NCBI GenBank assembly: GCA_030639305.1
Contig: DAOWCY010000059.1
Coordinates: 1-34,046, forward strand
Direction of reading: 5' to 3'
DNA: 34,046 nucleotides
Source: JAGLQA01 sp023135565
Lineage (GTDB): Bacteria > Acidobacteriota > Aminicenantia > UBA2199
Positions 16,406-23,185 of this stretch are shown piece by piece; the stretch's first letter is position 1, and each line of letters begins with the position of its first letter. The notes below the pieces were generated by a model that was not told where the DNA came from, did no database searches, and was given only the letters and a program-made list of their open reading frames with translations. A program made the translations under genes and the position numbers.

Positions 16406-17231
16406 AGTGATAGAGAGAGAGAAATTAGTGCCCAACCTGCACCTGTTGACGGTTCGCGCCCCGCAAATAGTAGAGACCATTAAACCCGGGCAGTTCGTTA
16501 TTTTTCGTTCCGACGAAAAAGCCGAACGGATTCCCCTTTCCGTGGCCGACTGGGACAGGGAAGCCGGAACTTTAACCACTGTTTTTATGGTAGTGGGCGC
16601 CTCCACCGAAAAACTGTCCTCATTAAAAACCGGTGATACGGTGCCCACTGTAGTGGGGCCTTTAGGGAGGCCCACAGAAATCGACAACTTCGGCAGTGTA
16701 GTTTGTATCGGCGGTTGTTACGGCATGGGATCCCTTTTTCCCACCATCAAAGCATTGGACGCAAAAGGAAACGACATCACCGTCGTGTATGAAGCCAGGA
16801 GCCACAACCTGCTCTACTGGGCGGATAAAGTCGCCCCCTTTTGCAGCCGTTTTATATCTATCACCAGGGACGGCAGTTCCGGTTTCAAAGGACATATCGA
16901 CAAAAGTGTGGAAATTTTAGATATTATCGACCTTAAGCCTGACCGGGTGATTGCCAACGGCTGTACTTTTTCGGTTTACAAAGCAGCCAAAGATTACGCC
17001 CGCTATGATGTGCCCATCATCGTTAGTTTGAACACTATCATGATCGACGGCACCGGCATGTGCGGAGTCTGCCGCGTCACAGTAGACAACAAAATGAAAT
17101 TCGCCTGTGTAGACGGTCCCGATTTCGACGGCCGCCGGGTGGACTGGGAAGAACTATTTAAACGGCGTAAACAATATCTAAATGAAGAAGCCTTCTTAGT
17201 TCACAATTCCGGCTGCGGAGGTATAAAATGA
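16398..17231 (+). CDS. NfnA/SudB-like FAD/NAD-binding [2Fe-2S] subunit
   Basis: A 277-aa member of the ferredoxin-NADP reductase-like family that includes NfnA and sulfide dehydrogenase subunit SudB. It has an N-terminal FAD beta-barrel (G-Q-F-V-I-F-R; R-I-P-L-S-V-A-D), an NAD-binding Rossmann half (G-G-C-Y-G-M-G) and a C-terminal [2Fe-2S] binding loop in D-G-T-G-M-C-G-V-C-R plus a later F-A-C-V-D-G-P (about residues 217-240). In NfnAB this subunit binds NAD(H) near an FAD. Preceded by AGGAGG 6 nt upstream of the ATG, inside the end of the NuoG-like gene. The stop overlaps the next ATG. Confidence 0.9.
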   Translation: MFEVIEREKLVPNLHLLTVRAPQIVETIKPGQFVIFRSDEKAERIPLSVADWDREAGTLTTVFMVVGASTEKLSSLKTGDTVPTVVGPLGRPTEIDNFGSVVCIGGCYGMGSLFPTIKALDAKGNDITVVYEARSHNLLYWADKVAPFCSRFISITRDGSSGFKGHIDKSVEILDIIDLKPDRVIANGCTFSVYKAAKDYARYDVPIIVSLNTIMIDGTGMCGVCRVTVDNKMKFACVDGPDFDGRRVDWEELFKRRKQYLNEEAFLVHNSGCGGIK

Positions 17232-18652
17232 GCGCAGAAAAAAAACAAAAGAAAACCGTTAATTATACCAGGGTCGAAATGACCGACAAGCAGCCGCCTC
17301 ATATCCGCCGCCGCAATTTCAATGAGGTGGCTCATGGTTATACCCCGGCAGAAGCGGTGCAGGAAGCGCGGCGCTGTTTGCAGTGCCGCAAGCCTTTCTG
17401 TGTAGACGGCTGTCCCGTGGAAATCAACATTCCCGCTTTCATCAGGTGTATCGCCAATGAAGAGTTTACCGGCGCCATCCGCGTCTTGAAAGAGAAGAAC
17501 TGCCTGCCCGCCGTATGTGGCCGGGTCTGTCCCCAGGAGGAGCAGTGCGAGCAGCTCTGTGTTATCGGCAAGAAAGGAGAAGCCGTAGCCATCGGCCGGT
17601 TGGAACGGTTTGCCGCCGAAATGGAAGCCACCAAAGCCAAAGTGGAACTGCCGGAAATCGATCCGCCCAGCGGCAAAAAAGTAGCTATCATCGGGTCCGG
17701 TCCTGCCGGTATCACTGTCGCCGGCGACCTGATTATGTTGGGGCATGAAGTCACCATGTATGAAGCCCTTCATGAAGCCGGAGGGGTTTTGACCTACGGC
17801 ATCCCGGAATTCCGGCTGCCCAAGAAAGTGGTACGCCGGGAGATCGATTACCTGCGCAAGTTAGGCGTCAAAATAATCACCGACTTCGTAGTCGGCAAAA
17901 CCAAAAGCCTGATGGATTTATCGGCGGAAAACGACGCTTTATTTATCGGCACAGGCGCCGGATTGCCCTGGTTCATGAACATGCCCGGGGAGAACCTGAA
18001 CGGGGTCTATTCGGCCAACGAGTACCTGACGCGCATGAACCTGATGGGTGGTTTTAAGTATCCCCAATCGTCTACTCCGATTGTGCGGCACCGGAATGTA
18101 GCCACCGTAGGCGGCGGTAATGTAGCTATGGACTGCGCCCGTACAGCGGCCCGTCTCGGGGCGGATAACTCTTATATCGTTTACCGCCGTTCGCAGAAGG
18201 AGCTGCCGGCCCGTTTTGAAGAGTTTGAGAATGCCGAAGAAGAGGAAATTATCTTTCATTTTCTCACTTTGCCCATCAAGCTTATCGGCGATGAAAAAGG
18301 TTGGTTAAAAGAGATCGAGTGTTTAAAAATGGAATTAGGCGAGCCCGACAAATCGGGCCGCAGGCGTCCTATTCCCATTGAAGGATCTGAATTCCGGCTG
18401 CCCATGGACGCCTGTGTGATTGCCATCGGCAACAGTCCCAACCCTATTATACCCGACACCACCCCGGAGATCAAAGTCGGCAAGTGGGGCAATATCGAAG
18501 CTGATGAAGCCACCGGCAAGACTTCTTTAGAGCGGGTCTGGGCTGGAGGCGACATAGTTAGCGGCGCAGCTACGGTTATTTTGGCTATGGGAGCCGGACG
18601 TGTTGCCGCCCGTTCCATGCACAAGTATCTTTCCGGCGAAGATCCCTGGTAA
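17228..18652 (+). CDS. NfnB/SudA/GltD-like NADPH-binding FAD subunit
   Basis: A 474-aa protein of the glutamate synthase small-subunit-like family. The N-terminal Cys-rich domain binds two [4Fe-4S] clusters (C-L-Q-C-x4-C-x3-C-P; C-G-R-V-C-P-x5-C-x3-C). It then has an FAD Rossmann motif (I-I-G-S-G-P-A-G-I-T, about residue 155) and a NADP Rossmann motif (V-G-G-G-N-V-A-M-D, about 293). In NfnAB this subunit carries the bifurcating FAD and the NADP(H) site. No glutamate synthase large subunit is near, and the gene overlaps the NfnA-like gene, so it belongs to the transhydrogenase complex. It is the last gene of the operon; the repeat array starts 1 nt after its stop codon. Confidence 0.92.
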   Translation: MSAEKKQKKTVNYTRVEMTDKQPPHIRRRNFNEVAHGYTPAEAVQEARRCLQCRKPFCVDGCPVEINIPAFIRCIANEEFTGAIRVLKEKNCLPAVCGRVCPQEEQCEQLCVIGKKGEAVAIGRLERFAAEMEATKAKVELPEIDPPSGKKVAIIGSGPAGITVAGDLIMLGHEVTMYEALHEAGGVLTYGIPEFRLPKKVVRREIDYLRKLGVKIITDFVVGKTKSLMDLSAENDALFIGTGAGLPWFMNMPGENLNGVYSANEYLTRMNLMGGFKYPQSSTPIVRHRNVATVGGGNVAMDCARTAARLGADNSYIVYRRSQKELPARFEEFENAEEEEIIFHFLTLPIKLIGDEKGWLKEIECLKMELGEPDKSGRRRPIPIEGSEFRLPMDACVIAIGNSPNPIIPDTTPEIKVGKWGNIEADEATGKTSLERVWAGGDIVSGAATVILAMGAGRVAARSMHKYLSGEDPW

Positions 18653-19021
18653 CCCCGTGCGCACGGGGAGGCGATGAGCGGCTTCGCCGCAGGGACCGCT
18701 TTTGCTTCTAAACCCCGTGCGCAGGAGCAGTGTGTGAGCGCTTTTGATTCTCAATAATCAGAAGTTTTGATCAAACTTTTTCAAAAGTTTGGCCCCCGGC
18801 AGGGTCGCCGAAGGCAAAGAAAGTGCGGTGTGCCGCATCCCCCAACATCAATTTAATGGGGGTGACCCCGGCAGGGCCGCCGGAGGCCGCACCACTCTGC
18901 GGCTATATTAATTTCAGGGCAGCTTCGATAAAACCGTCCCCGCCCGGGCAGTCGGACACATATAACGCACTCAGCAGCGCTTAACCCCGTGCCCACGGGG
19001 GGGGAACGGCGTCCCCAGCGG
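18653..19021 (+). repeat. Composite intergenic repeat array, copy C with partial units
   Basis: It starts immediately after the operon stop with a perfect 16-bp palindrome (C-C-C-C-G-T-G-C then its complement, 18653-18668). Next come the GCGGCTTCGCCGC hairpin, a partial second head, the AT-rich AAAGTTT/AAACTTTT/AAAAGTTT block (18761-18790), and GGCCCCCGGCAGGGTCGCCG (18791-18810). A related unit follows at 18823-18893 with CCCCCA/TGGGGG arms, and a broken head at 18983-19021. The region 18653-19060 contains no recognisable gene; the arrangement suggests stepwise accumulation of units, possibly acting as the operon's transcript end. Confidence 0.75.
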
Positions 19022-19065
19022 TCGTAATATCACTATGATTAAAAAAAAATTCATGACAAGAAAAC

Positions 19066-19094
19066 TTGACAAAATGACAAAAATAGTTTATAAT
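19066..19094 (+). promoter_or_regulatory. Consensus promoter and possible operator of the XRE cassette
   Basis: A perfect TTGACA (19066-19071), 17-bp spacer and TATAAT (19089-19094). A short dyad, CAAG-AAAA-CTTG (19057-19068), overlaps the -35 box and could be the binding site of the XRE repressor encoded directly downstream. Confidence 0.7.
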
Positions 19095-19131
19095 ATAGCA
19101 AGAGAATAAATTTTAAAAGCAGAAGAATATT

Positions 19132-19341
19132 ATGAAAACAAATCTTCGCAAATTCAGATTCAATTGTGGTGAATTGAGTCAACAACAGTTGGCTGATATG
19201 GTTATGGTTTCCAGGCAGACGATCGTTTCTATAGAAGGAGGGGATTATGCACCTTCTGTGAAGCTTGCACTGCTGTTGGCAGAAAAGCTTAACACAACAG
19301 TCGAAGAACTATTCTTCCTGGAGGAGAAAGATTATGTATAA
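19132..19341 (+). CDS. XRE-family helix-turn-helix regulator
   Basis: A 69-aa single-domain HTH_3 protein. The helix-turn-helix is S-Q-Q-Q-L-A-D-M-V-M-V-S-R-Q-T-I-V-S-I-E (about residues 16-35), followed by A-P-S-V-K-L-A-L-L-L-A-E-K-L-N. This short type commonly precedes a small integral membrane protein in the same operon, as here. It probably binds its own promoter. Its TAA (19339-19341) overlaps the start of the membrane protein gene. Codon use is AT-rich (ATA, AGA) compared with the redox operon upstream, suggesting transfer. Confidence 0.85.
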   Translation: MKTNLRKFRFNCGELSQQQLADMVMVSRQTIVSIEGGDYAPSVKLALLLAEKLNTTVEELFFLEEKDYV

Positions 19342-20023
19342 AAAAGATCCGATATTCTGGTGGGCTTCAGGAGTTTTTGTTTTAGGTCTGATATTATTTG
19401 CAATAACACAGATGGACATTTTTTTTATACTTCTCATTGCAGCTTACCTGTTACGCCCGACCCTTGCTTCACTGGGCCTTGCCAGAAAATATGTGGATGA
19501 AAGAGAGCTCAGTATTCAATATAGGTCGAGTAATATTGCTTTTTTTGTAATGATGGTTGCATGTGTATTTTTCGCGGCTATATTAAAAGCAGAGAATAAT
19601 CATACAGGCGAAATGTTCTATATGGTCATCCTGATCGGTATAGTCGCTAAAGCTTTATTTTCTATTCTATCATCGAAAAATTTTCGTGAAGCAGCTCCGA
19701 AGATCATCATTTCAGTAGGTCTGTTCGTTGCAATATTCTCCGGTATGGGTGCAATACACCATGGGATATTCTCAATAAATTTCCTGATGAACTTCCTGCC
19801 GGGAATCGTGATAACCTTAATAGGAGTAATGTCAAGATATTGTCCCAGGGCAATAGCTGTTGTAATGCTGATCATAACTATATCTTTAATGGTCTTTATA
19901 CTTAGGAGAGAAATTTCATGGGCAACGGTCGGAACTGCTTTAATTGTTGGAGTTCCTCTGCTCCTGGCTTCATTCGGGCTATGGCGGAAACTGAAAGTGA
20001 CAGAAGAAAGAGGGATAGAATGA
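19334..20023 (+). CDS. Polytopic membrane protein of unknown function, partner of the XRE regulator
   Basis: A 229-aa protein with about seven hydrophobic segments (around residues 7-24, 26-45, 65-85, 92-112, 122-140, 145-165 and 170-220, the last possibly two helices). A conserved-looking cytoplasmic motif, K-Y-V-D-E-R-E-L-S-I-Q-Y-R, lies between the second and third segments. The D-E-R-E motif resembles small DUF2178-type membrane proteins, but I do not recognise the family with certainty. The start is ATG 19334, with GGAGG at 19320-19324, not the longer frame from 19265 that merely reads through the regulator gene. It overlaps the upstream stop, and the next small gene begins in its ATGA. 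Function unknown. Confidence 0.75.
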   Translation: MYKKDPIFWWASGVFVLGLILFAITQMDIFFILLIAAYLLRPTLASLGLARKYVDERELSIQYRSSNIAFFVMMVACVFFAAILKAENNHTGEMFYMVILIGIVAKALFSILSSKNFREAAPKIIISVGLFVAIFSGMGAIHHGIFSINFLMNFLPGIVITLIGVMSRYCPRAIAVVMLIITISLMVFILRREISWATVGTALIVGVPLLLASFGLWRKLKVTEERGIE

Positions 20024-20305
20024 TCAAATTATCAGAAGATTTTCTTAATAATAAAAAAGGCATTTATAGAATTCGTCAAAAAAAATAAAATTGTAACTGA
20101 TTACGCACTTCTCGTGGATATACTTATTAACAGGAAAGGCAGTGTAAAAGGTGTACATCTATATCTGACAAACAAGAACGGACTGCTGGCTTCTTTCGGT
20201 CTGACAAATTCCAATTGGGAGGAGTTCCACAAGGTTAAACCTGTTACCAAAGAGGATGGCTGCACTGTTGCTGAGATGATGATGAAGAGGCTATGGGGAA
20301 GATAA
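20020..20305 (+). pseudogene. Small unknown protein, frameshifted in an A6 run
   Basis: Starts with ATG 20020 overlapping the membrane protein stop. The first frame ends after 23 codons (M-I-K-L-S-E-D-F-L-N-N-K-K...). Removing one A from the run at 20053-20058 joins it to a frame that is open to 20305 and reads K-K-A-F-I-E-F-V-K-K-N-K-I-V-T-D-Y-A-L-L-V-D and onward to M-M-K-R-L-W-G-R, giving about 94 aa. A later GTG at 20114 could start a 63-aa piece. It could be a sequencing error, a real mutation, or a gene read by transcriptional slippage. Family not recognised; third member of the XRE cassette by position. Confidence 0.55.
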
Positions 20306-20325
20306 GTCACATATACGAATCATTA

Positions 20326-20346
20326 GGGCAGGCACAAGACCTGCCC
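20326..20346. repeat. Short palindrome GGGCAGG/CCTGCCC
   Basis: GGGCAGG (20326-20332) and CCTGCCC (20340-20346) around a 7-nt loop, 20 bp after the end of the XRE cassette. It could form a hairpin that slows or ends transcription, but no T run follows. A half-related sequence, GTAGGGGCAAATTTC, is at about 5557-5571. Confidence 0.4.
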
Positions 20347-20367
20347 CTACAGCTTTCTGGGGACGAT

Positions 20368-20380
20368 GCGTTGGAATGTT
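20368..20380 (+). repeat. GCGTTGGAATGTT repeat, copy 1
   Basis: Core of a second dispersed repeat family. This copy has GCGTTGGAATGTT; three further copies are at 20579, 21438 and 21543, alternating in orientation. Confidence 0.5.
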
Positions 20381-20420
20381 GATTGATTTGAAGTATAATG
20401 AAGGCATGAGGCGAAGGTGA

Positions 20421-20576
20421 GACAAAGCCGGGTTAAAATATAAAGAAATAGCTGAGATGAGTGTTTTTTGTAATTTGGGTTTTGCTTCCTTACGTGAGCT
20501 TTATCGAAGAACAAAACAGAGAAAGGGAAAAGCATTAGGGGCTATTAATTTTTTTAAATTTAAAAGGAAGGAACTC
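20421..20576 (+). pseudogene. Possible C-terminal helix-turn-helix remnant of a transposase or regulator
   Basis: After a TGA at 20418-20420 the frame reads D-K-A-G-L-K-Y-K-E-I-A-E-M, then F-A-S-L-R-E-L-Y-R-R-T-K-Q-R-K. This looks like a helix-turn-helix of the kind found at the C-terminus of some Y1/REP-associated transposases. It has no start codon fitting a gene and lies between two oppositely oriented copies of the GCGTTGGAATGTT repeat. The assignment rests on a short motif only. Confidence 0.2.
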
Positions 20577-20578
20577 CA

Positions 20579-20607
20579 AACATTCCAACGCACCGAACAC
20601 ATTTTTT
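20579..20607 (-). repeat. GCGTTGGAATGTT repeat, copy 2 (left arm of the crcB inverted repeat)
   Basis: The reverse complement of this 29-bp stretch matches 21438-21466 with one mismatch. The two arms enclose the fluoride riboswitch and crcB. Confidence 0.6.
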
Positions 20608-20693
20608 TTTATGGCAAGCAATTGTTGAAATTTTTCTCTTTTTATAATAAAATATACGCTGATATTTATTAACAGCTTGTCGTTACATTCAGA

Positions 20694-20751
20694 TATAGGC
20701 GATGGAGTTCGCCTTAAACCGCCAATGTGCTGATGACTCCTACTTTTAAAA
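20694..20751 (+). promoter_or_regulatory. Fluoride riboswitch (crcB motif)
   Basis: The sequence shows the characteristic crcB-motif elements in order: GGCGATGGAGTTCGCC (20698-20713), AACCGCC (20717-20723) and GCTGATGACTCCTAC (20729-20743). They lie 22 bp upstream of the crcB Shine-Dalgarno/start region. Fluoride binding to this RNA class turns on downstream fluoride exporters. A TATAAT-like box at 20643-20648 with only a poor -35 may be its promoter. No clear intrinsic terminator is visible, so control may act on translation of crcB. Confidence 0.93.
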
Positions 20752-20772
20752 CCATGAAAAGAGGAGTATTGT

Positions 20773-21156
20773 ATGAACAAAATAATTTTGGTCGGAATAG
20801 GCGGTTTTATTGGCGCAGCGCTGAGGTATTTGTTAAGCGGTTATGTCCAGGATTTGCTGCGAAACACCGATTTCCCCCATGGAACCTTTGTTGTTAATAT
20901 TACTGGATGTTTCTTGATTGGAGTGCTATCTTATCTTGTTGAATCGCAAGCAGCTATTCCAGCGGAAATGAGATTATTGATTATGGTTGGAATTCTCGGT
21001 TCTTTTACAACCTTTTCAACATTTAGCAATGAAACCATGATTATGCTTCAAAATCAAAGGATATACGCAGCTCTGATAAACATCTCAATTCATATTATCG
21101 TTGGATTGTCATCTGTACTGCTTGGCCGATTCACGACAGCAGTAATGTGGAGGTGA
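20773..21156 (+). CDS. crcB: Fluoride channel/exporter CrcB (FluC)
   Basis: A 127-aa four-helix membrane protein with the family motifs G-G-F-I-G-A-A-L-R-Y (N-terminus), G-T-F-V-V-N-I-T-G-C-F-L-I-G and G-S-F-T-T-F-S-T-F-S-N-E (the Phe-box and Na-binding break in helix 3). It works as an antiparallel dimer that lets fluoride leave the cell. The length is usual for the family. It has a strong Shine-Dalgarno, GAGGAG at 20761-20766, and its expression should be controlled by the fluoride riboswitch just upstream. The locus lies between 29-bp inverted repeats, so it may have been acquired as a cassette. Confidence 0.97.
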   Translation: MNKIILVGIGGFIGAALRYLLSGYVQDLLRNTDFPHGTFVVNITGCFLIGVLSYLVESQAAIPAEMRLLIMVGILGSFTTFSTFSNETMIMLQNQRIYAALINISIHIIVGLSSVLLGRFTTAVMWR

Positions 21157-21160
21157 GATA

Positions 21161-21316
21161 ATTGTAAGCGCTTAATAAACCCCACCACCCAAAAAAACCG
21201 ATAGTAAATGTTTACCGGACACCATCCAGGATTGTCGCTCTCGGGGAAAGTCACCCTACGCTCCATTTCTTTTCTTTTTTCTAACACCCGGCTGGGATTT
21301 CTTGAGCGCTTACAAT
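21161..21316. repeat. Inverted repeat with 12-bp arms ATTGTAAGCGCT / AGCGCTTACAAT
   Basis: Arms at 21161-21172 and 21305-21316 are perfectly complementary and enclose 132 bp without a gene. A second, interlocking inverted pair, ATCCAGGATTG (21224-21234) and CAATCCTGGAT (21354-21364), overlaps it. The whole stretch 21157-21689 downstream of crcB holds only these repeats, two copies of the GCGTTGGAATGTT repeat and the Shine-Dalgarno of the next gene; I see no coding potential in it. Confidence 0.5.
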
Positions 21317-21437
21317 ATTTCTTCTCCGCTGACCGCCCCCGGTCATGGGATGGCAATCCTGGATTATGGTTGTCAATTACAGAGCAAGGTTGGATGAAAT
21401 TTGCTCATCGATGGCCTCCAGAGGTCATCGTTGATAG

Positions 21438-21466
21438 AAAAAATGTGCTCGGTGCGTTGGAATGTT
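21438..21466 (+). repeat. GCGTTGGAATGTT repeat, copy 3 (right arm of the crcB inverted repeat)
   Basis: 28 of 29 positions match the reverse complement of 20579-20607. The GGAATGTT end is duplicated just beyond it. Together with the copy at 21543 it forms a head-to-head pair about 90 bp apart. Confidence 0.6.
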
Positions 21467-21542
21467 GGAATGTTAAAATGCTTCATTAAAAAATTGGGGC
21501 CGGTCTATTTCTTCCCCGGGCCCCGGTTTCCCGCATCATTGT

Positions 21543-21558
21543 AACATTCGAACGCACC
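21543..21558 (-). repeat. GCGTTGGAATGTT repeat, copy 4 (one mismatch)
   Basis: AACATTCGAACGCACC, the complement of the core with one change. It pairs head-to-head with copy 3. Confidence 0.45.
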
Positions 21559-21689
21559 TACCCCACTTTTTGCATTCTCGTTTTAAATACGATCAAGGTA
21601 GTTTAAAGGTTTAGTAGAAAATTTTCAAGCCAAACTTGAAATTCTCTTCCCGGTGTGATAACCTGCGCTATCGAGGAGGTATCAGGATA

Positions 21690-22613
21690 ATGAAAGACCA
21701 TAAGATAATACAATGGCTGCTGGAAGGCGACATCTCGATACAATATCAAGTTCATCGTGATTTGTTGGATTCCAGACAAAGCCTGTTAAGACAAAAGATC
21801 GAAACAAAAGGCTGGGCCGCGGCTTTTCTTGCCCGCAGGTTGGAGAATGGGCACTGGGGGCAAAAGTTTTATCAACCGAAATGGATTTCGACGCATTATA
21901 CCTTGTTGGATTTGAAAAACTTGAATATATCACCCGGTAACCCGCTGATAAAACAAACACTATATTTGATTCTCAAAAATGAAAAAGGACAGGATGGCGG
22001 CATAAACCCATCCCCGAATATCCCAAATAGTGATGTATGCATTAACGGCATGTTTCTTAATTATGCTTCGTATTTTGGAGTAAAGGAGGAGGAATTAAAA
22101 TCGATAGTTGATTTCCTAATTTCGCAGCATATGAAGGATGGTGGGTTTAATTGCTGTTCTAACAGGAAAGGAGCAGTACACAGCTCGCTGCACACGACTC
22201 TTTCCACCGCTGAAGGTATCCTGAAATATGTAAAAAACGGCTATAAGTATAGGAAAAGCGAACTGCAAAAAGCGGAATTGGGATGCAGGGAATTTATCCT
22301 GCGGCACCGGTTATTTAAATCGGATAGAAGTGGAAAAATAATAGATCAAAGAATGTTAATGCTTTCATATCCTTCCCGTTGGCGATATGATATTTTAAGG
22401 GCACTGGATTATTTCCAATTTGCGGGGACCGGTTATGACCGCAGGATGGATGATGCCATGGAAGTCCTTTTAAAAAAACGCAGGAAAGATAGCAAATGGC
22501 CGCTTCAAGCAAAACATCCGGGTCAAACGCATTTCGATATGGAAAAATGCGGCGAACCTGGGCGTTGGAACACATTAAGGGCTTTAAGAGTAATCAAACA
22601 TTTCGGCATATAA
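21690..22613 (+). CDS. Toroid-fold protein related to prenyltransferase/squalene cyclase repeats
   Basis: A 307-aa predicted cytoplasmic, mostly helical protein with spaced repeats of the (alpha/alpha) toroid type: G-H-W-G-Q-K-F, Q-D-G-G-I-N-P, K-D-G-G-F-N-C, and a final S-K-W-P-L-Q. Each has the small-residue/aromatic turn seen in terpenoid-cyclase and prenyltransferase alpha/alpha barrels. The N-terminus W-L-L-E-G-D-I-S-I-Q-Y-Q recalls a widespread, uncharacterised bacterial group sometimes labelled squalene cyclase-like. The D-x-D-D catalytic motif of squalene-hopene cyclases is not seen, so enzymatic cyclisation is not supported. Start ATG 21690 has GAGGAGG 9 nt upstream; the frame extends in-frame to 21636 without a ribosome site. 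Monocistronic, followed by a short CCCGC/GCGGG hairpin. Confidence 0.65.
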   Translation: MKDHKIIQWLLEGDISIQYQVHRDLLDSRQSLLRQKIETKGWAAAFLARRLENGHWGQKFYQPKWISTHYTLLDLKNLNISPGNPLIKQTLYLILKNEKGQDGGINPSPNIPNSDVCINGMFLNYASYFGVKEEELKSIVDFLISQHMKDGGFNCCSNRKGAVHSSLHTTLSTAEGILKYVKNGYKYRKSELQKAELGCREFILRHRLFKSDRSGKIIDQRMLMLSYPSRWRYDILRALDYFQFAGTGYDRRMDDAMEVLLKKRRKDSKWPLQAKHPGQTHFDMEKCGEPGRWNTLRALRVIKHFGI

Positions 22614-22909
22614 AAAACCGAAGCCCGCTGCGCGGGAATAGGAGCCTACCGAACAAATGAAAAATTTAAAAGATATAGACGAATTAACGATCATCCCTGG
22701 AAAAGGAATCTTTCCGGCCTGTCCCCTTTCTTTTCCTTTCTTTTCTATGAAGAAGAAGGCCGTTATCAACAAACCAGCTTGTAGAGCGACGGGGGACGTT
22801 AACCCTCTCGATACTTGCCGGGAGGCGGACACAAAGCGATGGTGGTGTGTTCGTTCGAAGCCCCTAGCGGTCCTGCCAATCCGCCTGTTTGCGTTTCGAC
22901 ATTTTTGTT
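22614..22909. other. Intergenic stretch without a recognised gene
   Basis: It starts with a CCCGC-TGC-GCGGG hairpin (around 22626-22639) that may end the upstream transcript. An open plus-strand frame at 22657-22962 has a poorly placed ribosome site, pyrimidine-rich low-complexity codons and overlaps the 3' end of yafQ, so I do not call it a gene. No RNA gene was recognised. Confidence 0.4.
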
Positions 22910-23185
22910 CTAAAATAATTCCGCATGAGAACCGGTTCTTGCTAATTCAAGCTCTTTTCTGATCTTATTAATCCGGTATATCAGCAGCCAATCCGGTTCT
23001 ATATGACATTCCCAAAAACCCAACCAATTGTTTTTCAAAGAATGGTTCCTATACTTTGGATCGAGCCTTTCTTCATTAACCAGTTTGATGATAACCTCTC
23101 TTAGTTTGGACATATCTTTCGAGCCGGATTTAGTCAACCGTTTTACATCTCTTTTAAATTGATTCGCTCGTATCAGTTTTAACAT
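22910..23185 (-). CDS. yafQ: YafQ-family ribosome-dependent mRNA endonuclease toxin
   Basis: A 91-aa RelE-superfamily toxin of the YafQ type, which cuts mRNA in the ribosome. It has a basic N-terminus with K-R-D-V-K-R-L, the central R-N-H-S-L segment, the H-I-E-P-D-W-L-L-I-Y core and the C-terminal R-T-G-S-H-A-E-L-F. His, Asp and Phe positions corresponding to those reported as important in E. coli YafQ appear kept, so it looks active. It is the second gene of a dinJ-yafQ operon, and its ATG overlaps the antitoxin stop (TGATG). Confidence 0.92.
   Translation of the reverse strand: MLKLIRANQFKRDVKRLTKSGSKDMSKLREVIIKLVNEERLDPKYRNHSLKNNWLGFWECHIEPDWLLIYRINKIRKELELARTGSHAELF

Noticed and set aside
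16151..16687. 178-codon minus-strand frame across the NuoG/NfnA junction
   Set aside because: Opposite strand of two well-supported overlapping genes; no motif or ribosome site.
22845..22900. TTCGAAGC sequence reminiscent of a tRNA T-loop
   Set aside because: No acceptor stem, anticodon arm or D-arm could be built around it.
22657..22962. 101-codon ORF between the toroid protein and yafQ
   Set aside because: Low-complexity residues, poor ribosome-site spacing, and overlap with the YafQ coding region.
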